Assembly: GCF_016907385.1 (NCBI RefSeq)
Contig: NZ_JAFBBU010000001.1
Span: 3,348,001 to 3,412,000 of the forward strand
From: Subtercola frigoramans
Lineage (GTDB): Bacteria; Actinomycetota; Actinomycetes; Actinomycetales; Microbacteriaceae
Length of the DNA: 64,000 bases
Direction of reading: 5' to 3'
This document shows positions 54,617 through 63,237 of the stretch, piece by piece (position 1 is the stretch's first letter; each line of letters begins with the position of its first letter). The notes below the pieces were generated by a model, which had not been told where the DNA came from, made no database searches, and saw only the letters and a list, made by a program, of their open reading frames with translations. Position numbers and translations under genes: made by a program.

Positions 54617-57049
54617 CTAGACGCCGGCGCTCTGCAGGTCGTCGATGAGGCGGTCGCCGGGAGCGGCGGGCACCATGGTGGCCTCGATGTCGGCGCGGCC
54701 GAGCAGCTCGTCCATGCGGCGACGACGTGACTTCGAGATGAGCGTCACGACCGTGCCCTGCTTGCCCGCGCGGCCCGTACGGCCCGAGCGGTGCAGGTAG
54801 GTCTTGTACTCGTCGGGGGCGTCGGCCTGAATGACCAGGTTGATGTCGTCGACATGGATGCCACGTGCCGCAACGTCGGTCGCAACGAGAACGTTGACCC
54901 GGCCGCTCGTGAGCAGCTGAAGGTTGCGCGTACGGCGGGCCTGGTTGAGGTCACCGTGCAACGACGTCGACGGAATGCCGGCACCGTCGAGCTGGTCGGC
55001 GAGTTCTTCTGCGAACGCACGGGTGCGGGCGAAGATCAGCGTCTTGCCTTCACCTGAAGCGAGCTGCTCGATGATCGCACGCTTGTCGCGCTGCTCGATG
55101 AGCAGCACGCGGTGGTCGATCGTCGAAGAGGCCTGGTCTTCACCGGCGACCTCATGCACGGCCGGCTCGACGAGGAACTCGTTGACGAGCTGGGCGACAC
55201 CCTTGTCGAGGGTCGCGGAGAAGAGCAGCTTCTGGCTCTTCGGCGAGGTCAGGCGCAGGATGCGCTGCACGGGCTCGAGGAACCCGAGGTCGCACATGTG
55301 GTCGGCCTCGTCGAGAACGACGATCTTGACCTGCGAGAGGTCGAGGCGACCCTGCTCGACGAGGTCTTCGAGGCGGCCGGGGGTCGCGATGATGATGTCG
55401 GTTCCGCGCTGCAGGGCTGAGACCTGCTTGTACTGCGGCACACCACCGAAGATCGGAGTGGTGAACAGGCCGACCGAACGGGCGATCGGCTGCACGGTGC
55501 GGTCGATCTGCATCGCGAGCTCACGCGTCGGGGCGAGGATCAGGGCGCGAGGCAGGCGGCCGGGCTTGCGCCCCTTGGCTCCCTCGTTCTCCATGAGGCG
55601 CTCGACCAGCGGAGCGCCGAAGGCGATCGTCTTGCCGGAGCCGGTCTTTCCGCGACCGAGGACATCCTTGCCGGCGAGAACGTCGGGGATGGTTGCGGCC
55701 TGGATCGGGAAGGGACTCGGGGCACCCATTGCAGCGAGCTGGCGGGTGATGTTGTCACCCAGGCCGAGGTCGCCGAACGTCTTGTCGACGACGTCGGATG
55801 CGGTGGTCACTTCTGCTTCGAGACGCTCGAGGACAACATCATCCTGCGCACCGAACCGGGCTGCTGCTGCGGTGCCTGCACCGTCGCTGTAGCCGTTGTT
55901 CTCGCGCTTCGGGTAGAAGTCGCTGCCACGGCTGGCGCGGTCGGTGTTGGAGTCGCGGCGGTCGTCGAACGAACGCGCGGGGCGGTCGCTCGAGGTGCGA
56001 GCCGGGCGGTCAGCGTACGAGGGGCGCTCGGTGCGGGCCGGGCGATCGCCGTACGAAGGGCGCTCACTCGAAGTGCGCTCGGGGCGGTCACCGTAGGCGG
56101 GGCGCTCCGTGCGAGCGGGGCGATCGCCATAAGACGGGCGCTCGGTACGAGCGGGGCGGTCACCGTAGGACGGGCGCTCGGTGCGTGCTGCGCCACGATC
56201 GCCGTACGAGGGGCGATCGCTCGAGGTGCGCTCGGGGCGGTCACCGTAGGAGGGACGGCCGCTGGATGCTCCACGGTCACCGTAGGAGGGGCGACCCGTC
56301 GAAGCTCCACGGTCGGAGCTCGAGTTGCGGTCACCGTACGACGGGCGGTCGTTGCTGCGCGCCGGGCGGTCACCGTAGGAGGGACGCTCACTCGACGAGG
56401 AGGAACGGTCGCCATAGGAGGGGCGCTCGGAACGGCTAGCGCCGGAAGCGTTGCGGTCGCCGTAGGAGGGACGGCCGGTGGATGCTCCACGGTCACCGTA
56501 GGAGGGGCGACCGGTGGATGCTCCACGGTCGGAGCTCGAGTTGCGGTCACCGTAGGAGGGGCGACCCGTCGAAGCTCCGCGGTCACCGTAGGAGGGGCGA
56601 CCCGTCGAAGCTCCGCGGTCGGAGCTCGAGTTGCGGTCGCCGTACGACGGGCGGTCATTGCTGCGAGCCGGGCGGTCACCGTAGGAGGGACGCTCGGTGC
56701 GGCCTGCGCCCGAAGCATTGCGGTCGCCGTACGAGGGACGACCGGTGGATGCGCCGCGGTCACCGTATGCCGGACGCTCCGAACGGGCGCCACGGTCGCT
56801 GTAGTTGCTTTCGCGAGTGGGGGTCGCTGCGCGCGGCTCCCAGTTGGGGCGCTCACCACGGTTGGTGGGAGCTGCTCCGCGTGTAGCGCGCTCGTCTGCG
56901 TTCCAGCGGGCCTTCTTCGGGGCCCCTGCTTCGGCAGGCTTGTAGCCTCTGTGGCCGGCGCTGCGTGCACCAGCGGATGAGCCGCCTGTGCCGGGGCTCT
57001 TGGAATACTTGTTGCCGCCGGTGGCGGGCTTCTTTGAGTAATCGGGCAT
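54617..57049 (-). CDS. DEAD-box RNA helicase with long Arg/Tyr/Gly/Asp-repeat N-terminus
   Basis: An 810-residue ATP-dependent RNA helicase. Residues 1-420 are disordered and basic; from about 93 to 348 they contain 19 copies of a unit around RPSYGDR (18 with YGDR, one YADR), separated by Ser/Arg/Glu-rich linkers. The helicase core starts near 425 (FGDLGLGDN, Q motif) with GKTGSGKT (467-474), PTRELAMQI, VLDEADHM, SATLD, a late RGIHVDDI and HRSGRTGRAG, so both RecA domains are complete. ATG 57049 has GGAAAG upstream. It probably remodels structured RNA at low temperature or in ribosome assembly; the repeat tail may bind RNA or drive condensation. Confidence 0.93.
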   Translation of the reverse strand: MPDYSKKPATGGNKYSKSPGTGGSSAGARSAGHRGYKPAEAGAPKKARWNADERATRGAAPTNRGERPNWEPRAATPTRESNYSDRGARSERPAYGDRGASTGRPSYGDRNASGAGRTERPSYGDRPARSNDRPSYGDRNSSSDRGASTGRPSYGDRGASTGRPSYGDRNSSSDRGASTGRPSYGDRGASTGRPSYGDRNASGASRSERPSYGDRSSSSSERPSYGDRPARSNDRPSYGDRNSSSDRGASTGRPSYGDRGASSGRPSYGDRPERTSSDRPSYGDRGAARTERPSYGDRPARTERPSYGDRPARTERPAYGDRPERTSSERPSYGDRPARTERPSYADRPARTSSDRPARSFDDRRDSNTDRASRGSDFYPKRENNGYSDGAGTAAAARFGAQDDVVLERLEAEVTTASDVVDKTFGDLGLGDNITRQLAAMGAPSPFPIQAATIPDVLAGKDVLGRGKTGSGKTIAFGAPLVERLMENEGAKGRKPGRLPRALILAPTRELAMQIDRTVQPIARSVGLFTTPIFGGVPQYKQVSALQRGTDIIIATPGRLEDLVEQGRLDLSQVKIVVLDEADHMCDLGFLEPVQRILRLTSPKSQKLLFSATLDKGVAQLVNEFLVEPAVHEVAGEDQASSTIDHRVLLIEQRDKRAIIEQLASGEGKTLIFARTRAFAEELADQLDGAGIPSTSLHGDLNQARRTRNLQLLTSGRVNVLVATDVAARGIHVDDINLVIQADAPDEYKTYLHRSGRTGRAGKQGTVVTLISKSRRRRMDELLGRADIEATMVPAAPGDRLIDDLQSAGV

Positions 57050-57361
57050 GGTTCTTTCCGGGTTTTTTCATTTGCATGGCAAAGCGGTCAATACATTTGC
57101 GATTGACTTTTGCTGAACCCGGGCAGTCTTTGGCCGGGGCCGTTTCACATACGTGATTGTTCGAGCCTCCGCGTGCGTCCATTCACACGAAAACGAGAAA
57201 CCGGCCCACCTGACTTACAAACCCATCCGCGCACGACGCGCGGTGTCAAGAGCCGACTTGCCTACGTTACACGAGACTGGGCAGAAGTGCACTAGTCCTG
57301 CACGAATTTCCTGTACAGATTTCCCGCACGGATTTTCCCGCACGGATTCTCCAGGAATGAC
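57050..57361. other. Upstream region of the helicase gene
   Basis: No gene is seen in this 312-bp gap. GTCAAT (57087-57092) and ATTGAC (57102-57107) form a dyad near the helicase start, within what may be a long leader. At its far end lie the tandem repeats at 57297-57350. Confidence 0.5.
57297..57350. repeat. Four tandem 13-14-bp units
   Basis: CCTGCACGAATTT, CCTGTACAGATTT, CCCGCACGGATTTT and CCCGCACGGATTCT follow one another. They end 12 bp before the YhgE/Pip gene stop, between that gene and the helicase promoter. Confidence 0.65.
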
Positions 57362-59431
57362 TCAGGTCACGAGGCCCGGCTTCGGCAACCCAGCACGCGG
57401 CGAATGCGTGACGGCCGCCGGGGCGTCCCCGCCGTCGTCGATGTCTGTGCCCGCGCCCGTGTCGATGTCACCCCGCGCACCCGGGTTCGACCTCCGACCC
57501 CGGGCACCGACCAGCAACCAGCCCGTGCGAACGGGGCTGCGCCTTCTCGCGAGCGCGGCGCCGGCCAGCACCAGGCTGACCAGCAGCATCAGTGCGAGCA
57601 CAACTACACTCGACCAGATCGGCCCAGCAGGGCCACCGGTCAGAATCCCCTGGATTCCTGAGACCGCGTAACTGAGCGGTGAGATCGTGCTGATGAACTG
57701 GAACGGCCCACTCAGAATCTGCACCGGGTAGACGCCGGCCGTCGAGGCGAACTGCACGGCGAACAGGATCAACGAGATGATCGCCCCGACCCGCCCGAAT
57801 GCCGTCGTCAGCAACTGGTGGAACGCCGTGAACGCCAGCGCGACGAGAAGCGAGAACCCGAAGGTCGCCGGCAGCGACCCCCACCCCGCACCCAGACTGA
57901 GGTGCAGGTACGCCACCACGAGCACAACCTGTGCGACGGCCAGAGCGGATGCCCGGCCGAACATGCGCGACACGAGCCTCGCCGTCGACGCCGAACTTGC
58001 GAGCACAGCCGAACTCAGCGGCCGCAGGAAGAGGAACACCGCAAGTGCGCCCATCCAGAGCCCCGCCGGAATGATCAGAATGGCGATCACCGAGGCGATG
58101 CCACCACCGCCGTGCTGAACGCTCACGTTCACCGCGATCGGGTCGGCCGCGACGGCCGCAGCAGCGGCGGGGTCAGCGGCCGTGTTCTTGGCCAGCGCCT
58201 CTGCACCGCTCTGGAGCCCCGACTGCAGCTGGGTGGAGCCGGTGACGAGCTGCGCCGATCCTTCTGCAGACTGCTGCACGCCCGTGGCGAGCGACCCGAG
58301 CCCATCGGCCAGCGCCGACGTTCCCGAGCTCAACCCTGCCGAGCCGGCAGACAGCTTCGACGCCCCCGACGAGAGCTGGCCGATGCCGGATTGCAGGGCA
58401 TCCAGACCCGACGTCGTCTTCTGCGAGAGTGTCGTGCCACCCGCTGAGGCCTGGCTGAGACCGCCGGCAAGACCCTGATAACCCAACAGGATCTTCTGCT
58501 TCTGCGCATCGGGCAGGGTCGACGTTGCGACAAGCGCCTGGATGCCCGGCTCGAGGCCGGCGGCCCCCGTCGAGAGGCTGCTCACCCCTTGGGTGTACGT
58601 CGCGACGCCATCCGAGAGCTGGGAGAGCCCGCCTGCGCTCGAATTCAGCGAGGAGATACCGCCGGCGAGCGAGTCGACACCGTCGGTGTAGGCCGTGACG
58701 CCCGAGCTGAGCGTGGCAGCACCTGTGGCCGAACTCGATGCGCCGGAGGCGAGCTGGTTTAGGCCGTCAGTCAGCTTCGACTGTCCACTCGCAATTGTGC
58801 CTGCGCCGTCGGCCGCGGTGGTGAGCTGGGTGCCGATCGTGCCGAAGCTGCTGAGCACGCCGCTCATCACCTGCGTGGTGATCGTCTGGCCGAAGCCCGC
58901 TTTGATCGCGGACGCGACCGTGCTCGCGACCACGCCGGCGAGATAGCCGTGCGAGTTGTCGGTGGCAATGTCGATGGAGCCCTGGACCGGGTTCGGGGTG
59001 CCCTGCGTGCTGATCCGCTGCGAGAAGTTCTCGGGGATGGTCAGCACGGCGAAGTAGGTGCCGTCGGCCAGGCCCTTTGCGGCGTCGGCCGAGTTCGTGA
59101 CATTCCAGTCGAAGCCGGTCGACGAGGGGCCGGTGAGTTCGGTGACGAGCCCGCGGCCGGCGTAGACCGTCGACTGCGTGCCGTCGGCCGCCGTCGTGGT
59201 GATGAGCTTGTCATTGTTGACCACGGCGGCGGGAACCTTGCTCAGGTTGTCTGCCACGTTTGAGAACGCACTCGAGAACAGCCCGTTCGCCGCCAGCGGG
59301 ATGGCGATCACGGCCAGGGCCGCGATCGCGAACCACCAGGCGCGCCTGCGGCGATACTGGCGAGCTGGTGACTGGTGCGTACCGACGGCGGGGGCTTTCG
59401 GCGTTCCGGTGGGTGACGAGTGCGACGTCAT
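57362..59431 (-). CDS. YhgE/Pip-domain membrane protein
   Basis: A 689-residue protein. One N-terminal TM (WWFAIAALAVIAIPLAANGL) precedes an extracytoplasmic part starting VPAAVVNNDK, typical of YhgE/Pip. Then comes a long stretch rich in Ser/Gly/Ala/Leu repeats (about 200-430; LxxGxxxLxxG pattern), likely coiled coil. The C-terminus has about five TMs resembling ABC-2 permeases. Homologues act as phage receptors, in ESX-type secretion or in export. Its ATG overlaps the MMPL stop by 4 nt. It likely works with that transporter. Confidence 0.88.
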   Translation of the reverse strand: MTSHSSPTGTPKAPAVGTHQSPARQYRRRRAWWFAIAALAVIAIPLAANGLFSSAFSNVADNLSKVPAAVVNNDKLITTTAADGTQSTVYAGRGLVTELTGPSSTGFDWNVTNSADAAKGLADGTYFAVLTIPENFSQRISTQGTPNPVQGSIDIATDNSHGYLAGVVASTVASAIKAGFGQTITTQVMSGVLSSFGTIGTQLTTAADGAGTIASGQSKLTDGLNQLASGASSSATGAATLSSGVTAYTDGVDSLAGGISSLNSSAGGLSQLSDGVATYTQGVSSLSTGAAGLEPGIQALVATSTLPDAQKQKILLGYQGLAGGLSQASAGGTTLSQKTTSGLDALQSGIGQLSSGASKLSAGSAGLSSGTSALADGLGSLATGVQQSAEGSAQLVTGSTQLQSGLQSGAEALAKNTAADPAAAAAVAADPIAVNVSVQHGGGGIASVIAILIIPAGLWMGALAVFLFLRPLSSAVLASSASTARLVSRMFGRASALAVAQVVLVVAYLHLSLGAGWGSLPATFGFSLLVALAFTAFHQLLTTAFGRVGAIISLILFAVQFASTAGVYPVQILSGPFQFISTISPLSYAVSGIQGILTGGPAGPIWSSVVVLALMLLVSLVLAGAALARRRSPVRTGWLLVGARGRRSNPGARGDIDTGAGTDIDDGGDAPAAVTHSPRAGLPKPGLVT

Positions 59432-62400
59432 CGCAGGGATCCTTCCTGCTGGGCAGGTTGTAACAGGTGAAGAACAACGACGGGGCGCGCGTCGGCGCCG
59501 GCCGGGTCGGCGTGAGCTGGGTGTTCGGCGTGGTGCTCGAGAGCCGCACTCGCGGGTGAGGCCAGAGCGGTCGGCAGCCCGAGAACGAGCGTCTGCCCCT
59601 CTGGCACGAGCGCCGTGAGTGCGTCGAGGAACTCGCGGGCGTCGTCGATGGGTGACCCGGTGTCACCCGCGTCGACAACGAGAACTCCGGAGCCGTCAGC
59701 CAGGCCGAGCGAGGTGAGAACGAGGGATGACCCGAGCGGCGTCAGCTCGCCGAGGGCTGTGGAGCCACCGATCTGGCGCTCCGAACCGACGGCACGCAGG
59801 GCCCGGTTGATCGAGTCGATGCGGTCGTCGATCGCATCGACTGAGACGAATGGCCGGTACCAGGGTCTGGCGATGCTGAGCCTTTCGCGGAGTGCGGAAC
59901 TCACTGTCGTCTCCGCGTCGGGCCGGGTCGATGAGAGGTCGACAAGGGAGACCCGACGACTGACGGCTCCTGCCTCGGAGGGCAGCGTGCGGGCCTGAAC
60001 CTGCACGTCGCCAGAGAGCGGTTTGATTCGCCCGGCCAGAGTTGCACCGAAGAGCCGGCGTGAGGTCGTGTCGCCCAGCACGACGAGCGTGCTGCCGCGG
60101 GGCACAGAGACCGTGATCGGCCGCTCGACACCGTCGATGCGCAGGTTCTCCGCCGTGATGGCGTCGGCGGCATGCGGCGACGCCCACTCCCGGCTGGCGA
60201 TGTGGTCGCGCAGGCCTTCGCCCTCGACATCCACGTTCGGCAACAGTCGCGCGAGGCCCTTCGGCAGCTTCCATGCCGAGTCACCGAGCAGGGTCATCAC
60301 GGCAGGTACGAGAGTCATGCGCACCAGGAAGGCGTCGACGAAGACACCCACGGCGAGCGCGAGCGCGATCTGCTTGATCGCCCCGGTTCCTTCAGGAACG
60401 AAGGCGAAGAAGACGAAGAACATGATTAGAGCGGCAGCGGTCACGACGCGCGCGCCGTGCACAAATCCGACGCGAACGGATCGCCGGGCATCCCCCGTCT
60501 TCACGTACTCTTCGCGCATGCCGGAGACCAGGAACACCTGGTAGTCCATGGCGAGGCCGAACAGGATGGCCATCATGAGAATGGGTAAGAAGCTGAGCAG
60601 CGGGCCCGTGGTGTGCACGTTGAGGAGCTCGGCACCCCATCCCCACTGGAAGACGGCAACTGACACGCCGAAGCTCGCACCGACCGAGAGCAGGAACCCT
60701 GCTGCGGCGCTGAGAGGAACCGCGATCGAGCGGAAGACCATCGCCAGCAGAACGATCGAGAGACCGACGACGAGAATTCCGAACGGAAGCAGAGCCGCGG
60801 CGAGCAGGTTCGAGATGTCGATCGCGACCGCGGTCTGGCCGGTCACGGCTATGGAGACGTTCAGGTCTTTCTGCAGGGTGGAGTTCAGGTTGCGAATGTC
60901 TTGGACGACGACCTTCGTTTCGGGCGAGTCGGGGGCCTGGTCTGGAATCACCCGGAAGATCGCCGTATCGAGGGTGCTGTCAGGAATGCCCTGGCTGACG
61001 TAGACGACACCGTTCGCCGTTCTGAGCTCGTCGCCGATCTTGGTGAGCACGCCCTTGATGTCGGTCGACTGCGTGATGTCGGCGACGACGATGAGGGGGC
61101 CGTTGTAGCCCGAGCCGAAGCCCTCTGCAATCAGGTCGTATGCCTGGCGGTTCGTGGTGTCGGCGGCCTGCTGGCCGGAGTTCGGCAGGTTGAGGTCGAG
61201 GCTGAACGCGGGAATGGCGGCCACTCCGACGAGGCCCACGACGGCGATGATGAAGACGATCGGCGCCTTCATCACGATGCCGACCCAGCGGGCGCCCATC
61301 GACCGACCGACCGGCTTGGCACTGTTGCGTGTTGCCTTCGCATCACGCTTAGCCTGGCGACTGCCACTGCCACTGCCACTGCCTGATGCTGCTTCCGCGC
61401 CGGTCGACGCGAGCGCGGTGACGGGTGGTTTCGCTGCCGCTGCGCTGCCCTCGCTGTTTGTCTCGCGCCCAGAAGGACCGTCGTCTTCGTGCTCGAGCGC
61501 GGCGATCGCCCGGCGTTCGACCCTCGAGCCCTTCTTCGGCTTCAACCGGAGCTTAGCCATGCCCATGATGGCGGGGAGCAGGGTGGCCGCGATGCAGACG
61601 GAGAGAAACACGGCAACCGCAGCGGCAACACCCATCACACTGAGGAAGGGGATGCCCACAACAAGAAGGCCGAGCAAGGCGATGATGACCGTGGTTCCTG
61701 CGAAGACGACAGCGCTGCCCGCCGTCGCCACCGATTGCGCGGCCGATTCCTCGACCTCCATTCCCTGGGCGAGCTGTGTTCGATGGCGCGACAGGATGAA
61801 CAGGGCGTAGTCGATGCCGACGGCAAGCCCGATCATCACCGCCAGCAGCGGCGCTGTGCTCGAGACCGTGGCGAATGCTGACACGGCGATGACAGCGCCG
61901 ACGGAGATTCCCACGCCGAGAAGCGCTGACAGGAGCGGGAGGCCAGCGGCGAGAAGTGAACCAAAGGTGAAGAACAGCACGATCGCTGCGAAGAGCACCC
62001 CGAGTCCTTCCGAGGGGCTGACAGCGGCGCCTGTCTGTTGGAAGATGTCGCCGCCGAACTCCACCCGCACCCCGGCGTCGCTCGCGAGGCTCCGCGTCGC
62101 GATGACCTCGTTGACCGTGGCATCGGAGATCGACGAGGTGGGCCCGTCGAACTGCACCGTGGCGTAGGCGATCGTCTTGTCAGGGGCGATGGCGTTCGCC
62201 GCGTATTCGGAATACGGCGTGATCACCGAGGTGACGTGCGGGATCGTGGCGATCGCATCCGTGACCGCGGTGATCGCCGTCTGGTCTGCCGCGTCGGTGA
62301 CACTCTGGCCCTCTGGTACCTGGAAGACGACCTGAGCGCTTGCACCCGCAGCTGCGGGAAAGACTGCCGCGAGCTTGTCGATCGTCTGCTGGGACTCGGT

Positions 62401-62547
62401 GCCGGGAATCGTGAACGTCTCCGAGGTGGAACCGCCGAGCGCGATGCCACCGCCGAGCACGGCCGCGAGGATGAGGAACCACCCGACGACGATCTGCCAC
62501 GAGTGCCTGTACGAAAAACGCCCGATGGCGTAGAGAAGCGTTGCCAT
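59428..62547 (-). CDS. MMPL-family RND transporter fused to a degenerate ABC-ATPase-like domain
   Basis: A 1039-residue protein. Residues 1-760 form a standard MMPL transporter: two sets of TMs with large extracytoplasmic loops, GLAVGIDYALFILSRHR and a second GLAMDYQVFLVSGMREEY. Residues about 790-1039 resemble an ABC nucleotide-binding domain: VERPITVSVPRGSTLVVLG, a Walker-A-like GDTTSRRLFG (825-834) lacking Gly-Lys-Ser/Thr, LAGRIKPLSGDVQV, a signature-like LTPLG (935-939) and VLVVDAGD (955-962) lacking the catalytic Glu. The domain should not hydrolyse ATP. It is downstream of a TetR gene and coupled to the YhgE/Pip gene. Substrates may be lipids or drugs. Confidence 0.9.
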   Translation of the reverse strand: MATLLYAIGRFSYRHSWQIVVGWFLILAAVLGGGIALGGSTSETFTIPGTESQQTIDKLAAVFPAAAGASAQVVFQVPEGQSVTDAADQTAITAVTDAIATIPHVTSVITPYSEYAANAIAPDKTIAYATVQFDGPTSSISDATVNEVIATRSLASDAGVRVEFGGDIFQQTGAAVSPSEGLGVLFAAIVLFFTFGSLLAAGLPLLSALLGVGISVGAVIAVSAFATVSSTAPLLAVMIGLAVGIDYALFILSRHRTQLAQGMEVEESAAQSVATAGSAVVFAGTTVIIALLGLLVVGIPFLSVMGVAAAVAVFLSVCIAATLLPAIMGMAKLRLKPKKGSRVERRAIAALEHEDDGPSGRETNSEGSAAAAKPPVTALASTGAEAASGSGSGSGSRQAKRDAKATRNSAKPVGRSMGARWVGIVMKAPIVFIIAVVGLVGVAAIPAFSLDLNLPNSGQQAADTTNRQAYDLIAEGFGSGYNGPLIVVADITQSTDIKGVLTKIGDELRTANGVVYVSQGIPDSTLDTAIFRVIPDQAPDSPETKVVVQDIRNLNSTLQKDLNVSIAVTGQTAVAIDISNLLAAALLPFGILVVGLSIVLLAMVFRSIAVPLSAAAGFLLSVGASFGVSVAVFQWGWGAELLNVHTTGPLLSFLPILMMAILFGLAMDYQVFLVSGMREEYVKTGDARRSVRVGFVHGARVVTAAALIMFFVFFAFVPEGTGAIKQIALALAVGVFVDAFLVRMTLVPAVMTLLGDSAWKLPKGLARLLPNVDVEGEGLRDHIASREWASPHAADAITAENLRIDGVERPITVSVPRGSTLVVLGDTTSRRLFGATLAGRIKPLSGDVQVQARTLPSEAGAVSRRVSLVDLSSTRPDAETTVSSALRERLSIARPWYRPFVSVDAIDDRIDSINRALRAVGSERQIGGSTALGELTPLGSSLVLTSLGLADGSGVLVVDAGDTGSPIDDAREFLDALTALVPEGQTLVLGLPTALASPASAALEHHAEHPAHADPAGADARPVVVLHLLQPAQQEGSLR

Positions 62548-62558
62548 TGCTGTGGCTC

Positions 62559-63155
62559 CTAGGTGAGGGAAAGGTCGCTTGCGAGAGGGACAAGCAATTC
62601 AGAGACCACGGCGATGAGGGCTTCTCTGACCTCGTCGAGCGGTTCGAGCGAGACAGCGTCGCGCTCGGATGCGGAAGTAGCGAGAACGTAGGCGGCACCC
62701 GCCAGGGCGACGCCGAGCCTCACTCGCTGGGCAGTGGTGGGGAGTTCCGACATGAACGCGTCGCTGAGGCGCGTGATGTAACGACGAGCATCATCCACGA
62801 CAGGGATGCCCGCGAGCGACTGGCCCTGGTTGATGATGATGTGCGCCTCGAACCGGTACTCGAGGAGATAGTCGATGAATTCTTCGACGAAGGCCTGGCG
62901 TTGCTGCTCATCGGCGATTCTGCCCAGTGAGCTCTCGAGCAGAATACCAATCTTCTCGACCGCCGGTTTCAGTACGGCTTCGAGCAGAGCTTCCTTGGAG
63001 GCGAAGTGATACAGCACGCTCGACTTCGCGTAGCCTGCCGCATCGGCGATCTGCTGGAGCGACGCTCCGGAGTAACTCGTCTCCACAAACAGACGGAGCG
63101 CGACCGCGCGCAACTCCTCGGCAGGATCGCCTCGGTGGGTCGGGGAATTGGTCAC
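62559..63155 (-). CDS. TetR/AcrR-family regulator
   Basis: A 198-residue repressor. The HTH is SLQQIADAAGYAKSSVLYHF near residues 32-51, followed by an all-helical ligand-binding domain. A GTG start at 63155 is used. It lies 11 nt before the MMPL gene and 11 bp from a 20-bp perfect operator, so it most likely represses the tetR-MMPL-yhgE operon and responds to an exported compound. Confidence 0.92.
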   Translation of the reverse strand: MTNSPTHRGDPAEELRAVALRLFVETSYSGASLQQIADAAGYAKSSVLYHFASKEALLEAVLKPAVEKIGILLESSLGRIADEQQRQAFVEEFIDYLLEYRFEAHIIINQGQSLAGIPVVDDARRYITRLSDAFMSELPTTAQRVRLGVALAGAAYVLATSASERDAVSLEPLDEVREALIAVVSELLVPLASDLSLT

Positions 63156-63166
63156 CCGACAACGCT

Positions 63167-63186
63167 AGCTGACCGCTCGGTCAGCT
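63167..63186. promoter_or_regulatory. TetR operator
   Basis: AGCTGACCG-CT-CGGTCAGCT is a perfect dyad just upstream of the TetR start. A further half-site CGGTCAG lies near 63196-63202. TGACCG-N2-CGGTCA is the common core for this regulator class. Confidence 0.75.
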
Positions 63187-63237
63187 TCTGCACGATCGGT
63201 CAGAAAGACGGCTTCTTCCCAGCATTCTCGGGGCTCG

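Noticed and set aside
54900..57000. Long minus- and plus-strand frames over the helicase repeat region, and a CRISPR-like look of the repeats
   Set aside because: The repeats are coding, encode the RPSYGDR units in one frame, vary in spacing and have no unique spacers of fixed length. The other frames are by-products of the repeat.
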